Below, piece after piece: positions 10,401-19,221 of a stretch of 27,201 nt of DNA (within the stretch, counting starts at the first letter, position 1; each line of letters starts with the position of its first letter). Below the pieces are notes generated by a model, which searched no databases, was not told the DNA's origin, and worked only from the letters and a program-made list of their open reading frames with translations. The DNA comes from Tubiluchus corallicola (taxonomy: Eukaryota > Priapulida > Priapulimorpha > Priapulimorphida > Tubiluchidae), in NCBI GenBank assembly GCA_030141605.1, contig JAQGDQ010000076.1:684001-711201 (forward strand), written 5' to 3'. A program made the translations under genes and the position numbers.

Positions 10401-13400
10401 AAGTGTACATTTGTGACACATTTTAATTCACAAATGTTCTTGCAGTTTTGGAAGGAAAATGAAGTTTTGTCAGTCATTTGATTGGTAGCAATTAGCTGTT
10501 CCTGTACAATCAAAATTGTGGTTTGAGCTGAAAAAGTACTTTGCACCAGCAGTAAAAAGTTTTGCCAAGTTTTAAATGGCTTCTTTGAATCTTGTTTCTA
10601 TAGCTACCCAGTGTTTATCCCAAGTAAAAAAGTATGTTTATCTGATTTTATCTCCATGACATACAGGAATAATTTTCTGCGGCTGTACTTATAAATGTTT
10701 ATTACTTCATTCAGGTGATCTGTATCGGTTCTTTAATCTCGTTCGTGATCTCATGTTATGGATGGATGACATGATGACTCATATGAATTCACAGGAAAAG
10801 CCTAGAGATGTCGCAGGTGTAGAAGTGCTAATGAACGACCATCAGACTTTGAAAAACGAGATTGATTCTCGCGAGCAGAACTTTGAAGTTTGCGTAGCAC
10901 TGGGACAAAATCTACTTAGTCGACGACACTATGCTTCAGAGGAAGTAAGGAAAACATTTTATTTAAATCACTGCACAAAATTAAAGGAAAAATTGTAATT
11001 TTAAATGTATCTGTGTGCTTTTCTAGTTAAAATTGCAAGTTCGCTTATGCATTTCGTGGATGAAATTGTTTCTGTAGTTTCTCGCTTCTGCAGTTAATTC
11101 CTTTATGAATTCTCTTTTTTTCAAGATATAGATACTATGTGATTTATAAAAGACTGTAACATTTGGCGAAAATTGTAATATTAAACGTATTTGAAGGCTT
11201 GTTGTAATTTCCAGTTAAGACTATAAAACCTTTATTTAGCAATTTCTGTGATGAAATAGTGTCTGTAGTTTCTTATGTAAATTGCTGCATGTAATGATAG
11301 ACACATCTTCATGCAGTTTAAAACTGTTGTACTAAAGTTTTGGTTTTTGTAATCGTTTAAGCATCATTTCTTTATTAGCAGCTGGTTATTGTTATATTAT
11401 ATGTAGTTATTGATTTTTTTGTTTGCTATTTAATTTTGCACATTTTGCTTGCAGATAAAAAGTAAATTGTTAACATTGACCAATCAGAGAACTAAAATGA
11501 TGGAACAATGGGAACACAGATGGGAGCATCTGCAACTGGGTAAAGTATTAAAGCTTACATTATACTTGTACTGTTTAATCTTTTTCATTACAATATTCAT
11601 GCACGCAGCAGTTACAATTGATTTGTTGTTTGGTATGTACTAACACAGGTTTGATGCCAGGCTTGTCTAAACACAGAAATATTGTTTGCAAAAATACTTA
11701 ACAAGCAGCGTGAGCTTGACAGCATACCCAGAACCAAGTAACCAATCTTAGTTCCAATTAATAGTTTATTTTTTATTTTTCTAGTATTGGAAGTGTATCA
11801 ATTTGCTCACGATGCCTCCATTGCTGAAGCTTGGTTGTTTTCCATGGAGTCTTACTTAATGCAGGAAGAATTAGGAGTAAGCTGCAGTTGCATTTTTTAT
11901 ATGTTTAGACCATATAAAGGTAACCTGTTAGTGCGGTTATTCACGTTTCATTATGAATTGTTTTAATAAGCTAAGTCATTTGCTGAATAAATGTTTGCTT
12001 TTGTCAACAGAGGACGCTTGACGAGGTCGAATCATTAATCAAAAAACACGAAGATTTTGAAAAGTCAGCTTTAGCTCAGGAAGACAGATTCACTGCACTG
12101 AAGCGACTAACTACGGTAAGCATTCAGTAACTCTCACAGTTTTTAACTTGCATTGTGATATGAAAATACATATAAAAAACTTAGACTTTCTTTATGCAAT
12201 AGACTGACGTAAAGTTTTCTGTAATTTTTTAAGGTTCTTTCACAGATGATTTGTTGTGTTATACAGCTCTGTTTTTTTCTGACGTAGATTTTTGCTAATT
12301 AGTATTCAAAAAACAATCCACAATGTACGTACAGGGGATTTCATACTGTTTTCCATTTACGGCAGCATTACAGAGTTCTTGCATAGTTTTTTGCATACTG
12401 GTGCAGCCATTTGTATTCATTTTTATTCTATATACATATACATATCAATAGGTTGTCATTAGTTTTTACATAGAAAGTAAACAATGTAATTTCCCAACTA
12501 GGTGGAACTACAGGATCAGCGTAAAAGGCTTCATGCTGCTGTGTTGCTACGGCAACAAAAACAACAGCAAGAAAATGGGGTAAAATGCTATTGCACGGCA
12601 CCTGACTTAAACTAACAATGTGTTCCTTGAAGTACATTAATTCATTAAATTATTAATGTTAGACAAGTAGTCTCATTTTGTGGTTTACCTTGTTTGTGCA
12701 TCAGAATGATGTGCTTGTGTGGATTGAAAAAAATTGATGAGTTCAGTTTGCTATCAAGTGATTAGACTTGTAATGTGTTTAGGGTATCCACCTTGTAAGG
12801 CACTATTGCCGATACTAACTTGAAATGTTTAATGCATCTAGATTACTAACTTTGCATTGTTAGGATTTTGCTTTCTTGGACCAATGGCTTAAACATCTAA
12901 CACAAGTGCTCAGAACCTACATTACCCCTTTTAAGAGCAATCAGCTGTTGCATATTGAAGTAAAAAATATTTTGGTTTCACTTTAATCCAAGCATCATTT
13001 TCAAACATAAGAAATTACTGGTTTGCAATCAGTAAACATAAAACAATTGGTGATACTAACTTATTTTTGAATGTTTATAAATATTAATTTATGTAAAGAA
13101 CGAATCATATTGATTCTCTGATGGCTTATTATTTAGTAATATGCTTTGCTTATGCTAAATGTAAACAATAAAATTATACATTACTATTTTAGTGCATTAT
13201 GATTTTCCTAAGCTATAAGTCTCATGGTTTTCCCACAACTGATAACTTATGAACAATTGTACCGTATTCATGTATTTTGAAGTTATTGGGTTATCTGTTT
13301 TTAGTGCTTTCAAGTAAACAATCACAGTTTATTTGTAGTCAAGATTATCAATTTATGATGGAATGAGCCCATCAGATTTTTCAGTTCTTCAGCTTTTCTA

Positions 13401-16400
13401 ATCAAATTAGACTATATAAATGGAAATGAGAGATAATCAGAATTTGGCCTGGATTTGAGTCAGAGACTTTGGAATATAAATTCAGATTCAGTGTCATGAT
13501 CATCAGATGAATATAGAGATATAGCCTTAGCCTTTTGTCTCTAGCAGTAATTCAGTACAAATAGTTCAATCTGGATGAGCTCGTTGTTACATTTGAATCA
13601 GAGCGCGCTTTGATTGCAATAGTCTAGTTGTCATAGGCTTGCAATTTAAAGATCAGTAGTTCAAATCCATTCTGAGTCTTAACTTTTTTGCACTTCTTTC
13701 CTTTCAAACTAATTCATTTAAATTTAATGTTTTGTAGTAGTTTGTTTTATAGATAATAAAATTAGTGCGGATGTGACTTTATTGATATTGTTCCTATTTA
13801 GTAATCTCTTTTCATCTTGTTTATGGTTGTTTGTTGTTAATGTTAAAACATTGTTTAATTCGTTACAGTTTGAATTGAAAGAATTAAGACGTAGACAAGA
13901 AGAGGAGGAAGAAAAAAGGCGGGCTGAAGAGAAAGCCATGCAGGAGGAAGCTGAAAAGATACGAAAAGAACAGTAAGACATAAGACTAGCTTTAATTTTT
14001 TGTTGAAAGTAGTGCTGATAAAGTTAAAGTTTTATGTATTTATGATAATGAGATGACTGCATCAACTATATCTCCTCAGTATTGGAACCTTATAAAACCT
14101 CTTGCATTTATCTGATTTCTATAAATCCTTACAATGTATAAGCACTGTACTTGTACAACAGTATTTTTTGCAAACAGTTTCTTTCCTCTGACAGAAATAT
14201 GACATTTGGAAGTTATATATGTAATATGAACAGTGGGATTATTGATCTGTATCTGCCAAACGTGGAGTCCGACACGCTTCACATCGGCAGAAATAGATTT
14301 TTTTGTTATGTTGTTTGCAATAAAATAAGCTGGGAAGAAAAATTACCTGTGAAATTTTTTTCTGTTAAAATGAGAATGTTCAACACAGTATTTGACTTAA
14401 AACTCAAGTAACATATGTGGAACAGTATATTAACAATTTTTTAAGACTAGAAAGTATAGTGTTTGAACAGATTTTGATTCGGTAATTGTTTATTAAGTGC
14501 TGTAGGTAATAATCGGCCATCTAAAACCAGTCACACCTTTGCCGATAACTTTGAATTTTAGATCACTTTGACTGAATATTCGTGGACAGAAGGTCAGTAC
14601 CTTTCCATAAGAGTGGTGTAAGCCCTTCTTTCAAGTAATATAGTCTACAACCCAAGTAAGGTTGCTTATCAGGATTGTATTGATTTCTTGCCTAAAGATA
14701 GATTATCATATAGGTCATGTTTTTTATGCTTGGTCCAAACTAGCAAGGTAGACTCATGCTTAGCTATTTAAACTAGGTGTCAGCATACATAATTTCTAGT
14801 CTATACGGTAAATTATGAATGAAGTCTTGCAAACAAATCAACAAAACTATGATAAACGTGTTTAAGCTGTCGAAATCATCATCCGAACACTAAGACACTA
14901 TTTGTATAGCTTAGCGTATAGACACTAACACATACGCTAAGCTGCTAGTGCTTTGTTATACTGCAACATGCCATAGGATACAAGATTAATCCTACTTTGT
15001 TGCACCATTTAGAGGAAAATAGCAAAATCAACATTCAAATAAGATTTTTTCTGGTAGCTAGGTTGCTGATAACCCTATGATAATAGTTAGGTGTCTAACT
15101 AAATGCATTAAATTTGTATATCTTTTAGAGATGAAGCCGATGCTGCTAAAAAGGCAACTGCAAGAGCAGAAAGAGCTGGCTCCGGCGATGCTCAGGTTTC
15201 GTCAGAGTCTAGTCCTCCATCCGGTAAGCAATTCTAAACTTTTCTATTTAGATACAATTTTTGGAAAATGAATTTCGCCTTCTGAACATCATTACTATTA
15301 TTACATGCTCATCATTTGCCTTGTTATTTAGTTTGCATCTTAATGCCAAACATTATTTTCTGCATTGTTTTCTCTATTTTGTGCTGTAGTGGCATGTCAC
15401 TATTTTACAGTTATTTCAGTGCACTTCAGAATTTTATTGATTTTTTCTTTTTGTTTTCTGATATTTATCTCTGTGATTTAAATGTTTTTCGCATGGAAAG
15501 TTTTCGGATATTTTTAATCACTTAGGTCAACTAAATTTGCTTAGCTGTGCTTGAAATTAAGTTTGTGTAAGTTGAAACACTTTTTTGGAAAGTAACACTG
15601 ACTATCTACTGTCATAGCAGTGTTTAGTTTTTGTCGGACGGTCTATTTACTAAGAGCGGTGGCACATATTAAGCTATAGTAGAGTGCTGCTAATCAAAGT
15701 TCCTTTTCATTGATCAGCACTTCTTGCACTACAAATGTGATCTAATCATCGTAATGATATGATTTAGATGCTGTTGTTGATTTTTAAAATTTCTACTTTC
15801 AGTTTTCTACTACTGAAAACCAGGAAAACTCCAGTTCAGTTATTACCATTTTTTGTTTTTCCCATTAAGTAAACTTTTTATTTACACACACATATTTCAG
15901 CTCACACTGGCACTGTGTTAGTTTGCATGAGCACTTCACACGCATGTGTTTTTGATTTCTTTCTTTAGCAAAACCTAAAGCTAAGGTTGCGACTAGTAAA
16001 GCATCGCCTGCACAACAGAAAAAGTTGAAAGTACAGGGTGAGTTTTTCAAATGGGTATCGAATCATTTATTTTAACTTTTTATTGCACATTTGTTAACTA
16101 TTGTTACACCAGTAGCTGCATGTTTGTAGTTACTGAAAAAAATCCACTTATTATTGTTTGCTGTAAGAAAATGTAAGGTAAACGTGGTTCAGTGTCTGTT
16201 TGTACATTTACAATATGTGCAAGTGCAGGTAGTACAAAATTTTTTATTTATCGAACAAATCAAAATTAAATCACCTACAGTTTATTGTTGCTGTTGCTTC
16301 GTCATGACATGAGTCATGCGGCACTTTTGAATTCTCGTTGCTAGGAAACTTATTGTATGCTCTTTTGCTTTCTCAAATAAACATTCTTAGGACTACCTGG

Positions 16401-19004
16401 CCGGTGATCCTAAGAAAGAACAATGCAGAGTCTATAGGAAGAAAATGAATGAATTCTTAGCAAAAAGTGATCATTGAATTCCATTATATAAACACTATGC
16501 CCAATAGTGATTTGATTGTCAAACCAACCAGAATTTTTAAGCAGCCGCTACTCATGAGACAGCCCGAGTGTTTCGTGCTCATATTCTTTTGGAATTGAAG
16601 CGCTCAGGTCTTGTATAAACACTATACGCAATACTAATTTAATTGTCAGACCAATTAGAATTGAGAAGCAGCTGTTGTTTGTGGGTCAACCTGATTGTTT
16701 CATGCTCATGCTCTATTGGACCTGAAGCTCTTAGATCCATAGAGATTTCTAAAGACTTATTTGTAATTTTAGGTGAGGCTGGTGATACGCAGATGGAAAA
16801 CATCCTACTCCGAAAGCAGGACCTTATTCCTGGTGGCAAGAGGTCATCAAATAGGTAAAAATAAAAATAGGCTTTGATCTACGACTTACGGCCATTTTTT
16901 TTATGACTATGTGTTATCATGTTTGAGCATTGTAAATCCCTCAAAAAAAGACTGTTCAAATGCGGCGCTAGAATCTTATCATATGCTTATGCTGTTGTGT
17001 CCTTCCATGAGTCTTTTGCAATTGAAATATCCAGTGCACAGCAAATGCAGAAGAACTGCTGATCTTGCAGCTAGCTGACTGTCTCGTGTTGCAACCTCCC
17101 AGGCATACCAGAAGTACAGTACCTTTATATTTCCAGTAGCATCTGTTTTTAGAATTAAAACACACTTATTTTAAGAAAGGTCAGAAATTTGTCTTTAAAG
17201 CGAGAATTTCATCAATAAATAACTTAACTTCGCTTGTTTAGCTTAATTTTTAGGCCAAAAATGTGTGTCTCATTCGTCAACTTTAATTTTTTTCAGATCA
17301 TGGGATAAACTTTACACCATGCTCAGAGGAGCTAATCTCATTTTCTATAAGGATCAGAAGCATGCCAAACAAGTAAAATAGTTATTTTTCACGTCCAAAT
17401 GGTTCATGTTGGAAAATCAGCTGTTATAAATGGGAGAAACATCACTATGTTATAATGTTATAAGAAATAATAAACAGAGAGAGACAATAATGGAGAAAAA
17501 TGGATCAAACCCAGAACCATCTAGAATGGTTTTTTTGCATCACATTTCTGTTCATTTGTTGAAGTAAATTTTGATTTACTTCTTTAATAAATCTGATCGG
17601 TTAAATTTGTCAGCGTTTATCAGTTCTTCGTGATTACAGTTCAGTTACAGCATCTTGGTGTACTTAAATCTACTCACAGTTATTTTTAAATAAATGTCAT
17701 ACCATTTGATGGTAATTGTTCACGACGTTCTTTGAAAAAACAACGTTAAGTACCATCCTGTGAAATACCAGTAGCCTATTATGTACATTAGTTTCATTTC
17801 TTCTACAGTTAACAATTTTCTTCCAGGAAGGTGCTACGTTCCGCAACGAAACACCGCTAGACTTGCGAAGCTGCACTGCTGAAGTTCCAAGCGATTATAC
17901 AAAGAAAAAACACGTTTTCCGCCTGAAGTTAGTATATTTTTGTGAACTAAAATCATGTGCTTTATTTTATTTGTTAAACACAATTGTGTATATACTAAAA
18001 TAAATGAGTTTTATTTTATTAATTCGGAGCTTACAAAACACAAAACAGTCCAACAAAACTATTGTTTTCTGAGCAGTATGGCCAGGGTGATGTTACTGTG
18101 CAAAAGTAGCGTCATCTTGCTTGATTTCACCGATTTTGTTTCTTCCGAAAAATAAATGCAAATTAGGGGTGCTCAAGGTTGGGACGCGATTAACAGTGTG
18201 GGATTAGGATTCGGGTCAGGTCCGAAAATTCTGGATCAGGGATCCTGGTTGCCAACCCTTAACACATAATTATCAATAAATTGAGATAAAAAAATTACAA
18301 GAACACAAGTTCAGTCGGGCTTTAATTATAAAGACCTTGTATCCTGGACAAAAAAAGTGTAGTCTAGACTGTGAGTAGATTCCACCCACACACCGACTGG
18401 CAGTGTACCAGCTATAAATACGTTAATTGCCATTTTGTCAATGGTAAAACAGTTGTTTACTGTAAAGTGTTAGCATTTTATTTATTTATTCTGCACTGAT
18501 GTTATCAACATGGTTAGCAAACTTGGTGTTATACAAAATACATTTGCGGTGAAGACATATAAGACATGGCAACAAGTGTATTCTCTTACCTTTCCTTGAT
18601 GTCTGCATAATCAAAACTTGCACAGTTTCACTATGCTAAGTAAATATAAAAGTGAACATGGTTCAGCATCCAATTGCATATTTACAATGTGTGCAAGTTC
18701 AATTCTTTTTTATTTATCAAACAACACAAAATTACATTTACAGTTTGTCCTGCAGTTGATTTGCATAACTTGTTTTAGAATTCCCATTGTTCTTGTGCTA
18801 CCTTTCAGACTCGAAGATGGCAGCGTATACTTATTCCAAGCTAAGGATGACGGTGAGATGGAGTACTGGATACGAGCAATTCAGGCTGTAAGAGACACAC
18901 CCATCACTCCGCCCTCCCCCTCCAGAGCGCAAACGCTTCCCGTTGCCATCGCCGAGAAGAAGGAAGAACCGAAAAAGCGCAGTTTCTTCACACTGAAGAA
19001 ATAA
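6849..19004 (+). CDS. Beta-spectrin, C-terminal part: repeats 13-17, linker, PH domain (15 exons)
   Basis: Beta-spectrin pairs with alpha-spectrin under the plasma membrane and links ankyrin-bound membrane proteins to actin. Fifteen exons join in consistent phase into 725 codons plus stop; every junction has GT/AG. Numbering from the first Tyr at 6849: repeat 13 at about 1-104, with the WMSEQELYMM signature; repeats 14 and 15 at 105-318, the ankyrin-binding pair in vertebrates; repeat 16 at 318-424; partial repeat 17 at 425-490, which pairs with the alpha-spectrin N-terminal helix; charged linker at 490-580; PH domain at 581-688; basic tail ending KKRSFFTLKK. Repeat numbers are inferred by counting back from the C-terminus of vertebrate proteins. 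The first exon begins inside helix A, so an upstream exon must supply a start: the exon at 3377, or exons outside the window. CH domains and repeats 1-12 are absent. Introns run from 134 to 1156 bases, apart from the 1753-base one that holds the optional cassettes. Confidence 0.93.
7371..7426. repeat. (GAT)n microsatellite
   Basis: An uninterrupted run of about 18 GAT units in the intron after the first spectrin exon. Confidence 0.98.
8161..8365 (+). CDS. Beta-spectrin exon: end of repeat 13, start of repeat 14
   Basis: The acceptor is ATATTTTTCAG; the first base completes a Ser codon split across the intron. The peptide contains VDKLYAGLKDL and REVDDLLQWIAEREVIAGSH, nearly identical to vertebrate beta-spectrins at the repeat 13/14 junction. 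The donor after 8365 (TGC|GTACGT, phase 0) is preferred over GTAAAA four bases later: it keeps phase and matches the family's spacing to the next exon. The following 665-base intron shows nothing recognisable. Confidence 0.92.
9031..9294 (+). CDS. Beta-spectrin exon: repeat 14 core, start of repeat 15
   Basis: 88 codons, phase 0 at both ends (acceptor GTGACCAG, donor CAG|GTAAGT). It starts MLQERFREFARDT and carries EAWTDLLELIDTRTQ and the ASYELHKYYHD start of repeat 15. This is the region that binds the ZU5 domain of ankyrin in vertebrate beta-spectrins, and its strong conservation suggests ankyrin binding is kept (inference). Confidence 0.94.
9552..9816 (+). CDS. Beta-spectrin exon: repeat 15, helices B-C
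   Basis: The acceptor is TATTTTCACAG; the donor ACAG|GTACAT leaves phase 1. It encodes DELGRDSGSVSALIRKHSNF and the highly conserved AYAGDKAREIQNREAEVINAW segment, ending near the repeat 15/16 boundary. The 898-base intron after it contains a weak tRNA-like relic near 9978-10045. Confidence 0.94.
9978..10045 (-). mobile_element. Weak tRNA-like SINE relic
   Basis: On the minus strand GGTTCAAATGT resembles a degraded polymerase III B box, followed (upstream on the minus strand) by a tRNA-like stretch without a good A box. It resembles the clearer element at 5957-6028 in layout. Low confidence. Confidence 0.27.
10715..10944 (+). CDS. Beta-spectrin exon: repeat 16, helices A-B
   Basis: The acceptor is TTCATTCAG; the first two bases complete a Gly codon. 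It encodes RFFNLVRDLMLWMDDM, QEKPRDVAGVEVLMNDHQ and LLSRRHYASEE, matching vertebrate repeat 16. The donor GAA|GTAAGG is phase 0. The following 510-base intron is largely an internal tandem duplication. Confidence 0.94.
10987..11290. repeat. Diverged tandem duplication in an intron (period about 180 bp)
   Basis: A segment starting AAAATTGTAATTTTAAA near 10989 recurs at 11169 as AAAATTGTAATATTAAA, offset 180. Later matching blocks include a GATGAAAT-GTCTGTAGTTTCT segment in both copies. The copies are clearly diverged with small indels. Confidence 0.6.
11455..11539 (+). CDS. Beta-spectrin exon: repeat 16, helix C
   Basis: The acceptor is TTTGCTTGCAG; the donor CTGG|GTAAAG leaves phase 1. It encodes KLLTLTNQRTKMMEQWEHRW, the Trp-bearing helix C of repeat 16. 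Confidence 0.92.
11785..11876 (+). CDS. Beta-spectrin exon: partial repeat 17, helix A
   Basis: The acceptor is TTTTTCTAG; the donor GGA|GTAAGC is phase 0. The peptide VLEVYQFAHDASIAEAWLF is helix A of the two-helix partial repeat that receives the alpha-spectrin N-terminal helix. The short following intron is 134 bases. Confidence 0.93.
12011..12115 (+). CDS. Beta-spectrin exon: partial repeat 17, helix B
   Basis: 35 codons, phase 0 at both ends (acceptor TTGTCAACAG, donor ACG|GTAAGC). It encodes DEVESLIKKHEDFEKSA and ends FTALKRLTT, as in vertebrates just before the linker. From here the transcript may go to 13869, or to the cassette exons at 12502 and 12864. Confidence 0.93.
12502..12579 (+). 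CDS. Optional cassette exon a, after repeat 17 helix B
   Basis: 26 open codons, phase 0 at both ends (acceptor TTCCCAACTAG, donor GGG|GTAAAA). Its start VELQDQRKRL resembles the start of the later exon, FELKELRRRQ. The two may be duplicated exons, or this one may be a cassette extending helix B. It ends in a Gln-rich stretch and Asn-Gly. Vertebrate beta-spectrins go directly from LTT to the FELKEL-type exon, so this segment is extra. No transcript evidence is available. Confidence 0.65.
12864..12959 (+). CDS. Optional cassette exon b, candidate helix C
   Basis: 32 open codons, phase 0 at both ends (acceptor GCATTGTTAG, a weak pyrimidine tract; donor GAA|GTAAAA). The peptide begins DFAFLDQWLKHL with heptad-like hydrophobics and a central Trp, as in helix C of spectrin repeats. 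It continues QVLRTY and, four residues after the Tyr, FK, recalling the QVL-x-x-Y-x-x-F-K pattern of the alpha-spectrin N-terminal helix. It could follow exon a and join 13869 in frame, adding 58 residues in all. If read past the donor, a stop comes about 24 bases later, so it might also be a terminal exon. Confidence 0.55.
13620..13670 (+). mobile_element. tRNA-like SINE relic in an intron
   Basis: The A box TAGTCTAGTTG (13620-13630) fits the consensus. A B box AGTTCAAATCC (13658-13668) differs at one position and lies 38 bases downstream of it. No cloverleaf closes. It lies in the 909-base intron between the cassette exons and 13869. A second, weaker B-box-like stretch lies on the opposite strand near 13450. 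Confidence 0.38.
13869..13972 (+). CDS. Beta-spectrin exon: charged helical linker
   Basis: The acceptor is TTCGTTACAG. It encodes FELKELRRRQEEEEEKRR and further Glu/Lys/Arg-rich heptads, equivalent to the vertebrate segment after partial repeat 17. The donor CA|GTAAGA is phase 2. The 1156-base intron that follows holds two hairpin-forming inverted repeats (14245-14298 and 14908-14943) and no exon. Confidence 0.9.
14245..14298 (+). repeat. Imperfect hairpin in an intron
   Basis: ATCTGTATCTGCC (14245-14257) pairs with GGCAGAAATAGAT (14286-14298) at 11 of 13 positions. Inside, AAACGTG pairs with CACGCTT at 6 of 7, around an 8-base loop, with a 6-base bulge on the 3' side. Confidence 0.6.
14908..14943. 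repeat. Perfect 12-bp inverted repeat (hairpin)
   Basis: AGCTTAGCGTAT (14908-14919) is the exact reverse complement of ATACGCTAAGCT (14932-14943), with a 12-base loop. It shares the GCGTATAG core with the inverted repeat at 36-74. Confidence 0.75.
15129..15223 (+). CDS. Beta-spectrin exon: Ala/Lys/Ser linker
   Basis: The acceptor is TATCTTTTAG; one base completes a Gln codon. The peptide is DEADAAKKATARAERAGSG followed by a Ser-rich end. The donor TCCG|GTAAGC is phase 1. No family-specific motif is present; its assignment rests on phase and position. The 745-base intron after it shows nothing recognisable. Confidence 0.82.
15969..16037 (+). CDS. Beta-spectrin exon: Lys-rich linker
   Basis: The acceptor is TTTCTTTAG, phase 1 in and out (donor CAGG|GTGAGT). 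It encodes AKPKAKVATSKASPAQQKK, a low-complexity basic linker ahead of the PH domain. The 735-base intron after it contains one copy of a dispersed repeat and a diverged tandem repeat. Confidence 0.82.
16186..16290. repeat. Dispersed repeat, copy 1 (copy 2 at 18659-18755)
   Basis: From GGTTCAG through ATTTACAATATGTGCAAGTG, a TTTTTTATTTATC run and TACAGTTT, this stretch matches 18659-18755 with scattered substitutions and small indels. Both copies are in introns of the spectrin gene in the same orientation. Confidence 0.55.
16487..16740. repeat. Diverged tandem repeat, two units of about 127 bp
   Basis: TATAAACACTAT starts both units (16487 and 16614). They share blocks such as TTGATTGTCA/TTAATTGTCA, AAGCAGC, TGTTTCGTGCTCAT/TGTTTCATGCTCAT and TTGGA-TGAAGC. 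The second unit ends just before the exon at 16773. Confidence 0.65.
16773..16854 (+). CDS. Beta-spectrin exon: start of PH domain
   Basis: The acceptor is TAATTTTAG; two bases complete a Gly codon. QMENILLRKQDL matches the first strand of the spectrin PH domain. The basic Arg-Lys pair (588-589 in the numbering of the main entry) corresponds to the loop that contacts inositol phosphates in mammals. The donor AATAG|GTAAAA is phase 2. Confidence 0.9.
17297..17372 (+). CDS. Beta-spectrin exon: PH domain strands 2-3
   Basis: The acceptor is TTTTTTTCAG. It completes an Arg codon to give R-S-W, conserved in the ligand-binding loop of spectrin PH domains, then LYTMLRGANLIFYKDQKHAK. The donor CAA|GTAAAA is phase 0. 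The 454-base intron after it has nothing clear except a weak B-box-like stretch near 17500. Confidence 0.92.
17827..17927 (+). CDS. Beta-spectrin exon: PH domain middle
   Basis: The acceptor is TTCTTCCAG. It encodes DLRSCTAEVPSDYTKKKHVF, equivalent to the vertebrate V-x-x-DY-KKKKHVF segment; the Tyr before the Lys run is a known inositol-phosphate contact in mammals. The donor CTGAA|GTTAGT is phase 2. The 881-base intron that follows contains copy 2 of the dispersed repeat. Confidence 0.94.
18659..18755. repeat. Dispersed repeat, copy 2
   Basis: This is the counterpart of 16186-16290. It lies directly upstream of the last spectrin exon and extends to within about 55 bases of its acceptor. 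Confidence 0.55.
18809..19004 (+). CDS. Beta-spectrin last exon: PH domain end and basic tail
   Basis: The acceptor is TACCTTTCAG. It encodes LEDGSVYLFQAKDDGEMEYW, with the invariant PH-domain Trp in the final helix, then a Pro/Ser stretch. The RAQTLP motif is also found in vertebrate beta-spectrin tails. The basic end KKRSFFTLKK recalls the vertebrate KRFSLFGKKK-type ending. The stop TAA is at 19002-19004. Confidence 0.96.
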
Positions 19005-19215
19005 CCCATAGTTTAATCACTATTTACTTGTGTGTTAGTCACGTCGCTTGTTGATGTTTACTAAATATTTATAAATAATTAAACACCAGGCTTGTATGTA
19101 ATTTTACTGTGTTATTAGCTAAACTTGTGCAAACGTCAGATGTTTGGATATGATAATTGAAACTGCTAGTTGGCCTTTTAGTTGCATTTACTTTCAGTGC
19201 AAAGCTGCATTATCA

Positions 19216-19221
19216 AATAAA
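19216..19221 (+). terminator. Polyadenylation signal of beta-spectrin (proximal)
   Basis: AATAAA, 212 bases after the stop, with a GT-rich stretch (GGTTTGTGAGTGT) about 60 bases further on. Additional AATAAA hexamers at 19684-19689 and 19765-19770 could give longer 3' UTRs. Confidence 0.5.

Noticed and set aside
13430-13500. Possible third tRNA-like element (minus strand)
   Set aside because: The B-box-like GACTCAAATCC has two mismatches and no A box is found at the proper spacing.
13724-13981. Ser-rich minus-strand open frame
   Set aside because: Antisense shadow of the Glu/Lys-rich linker exon at 13869.
14151-14411. 86-codon plus-strand open frame in a spectrin intron
   Set aside because: No homology pattern, no in-phase splice sites; the intron is explained by flanking spectrin exons.
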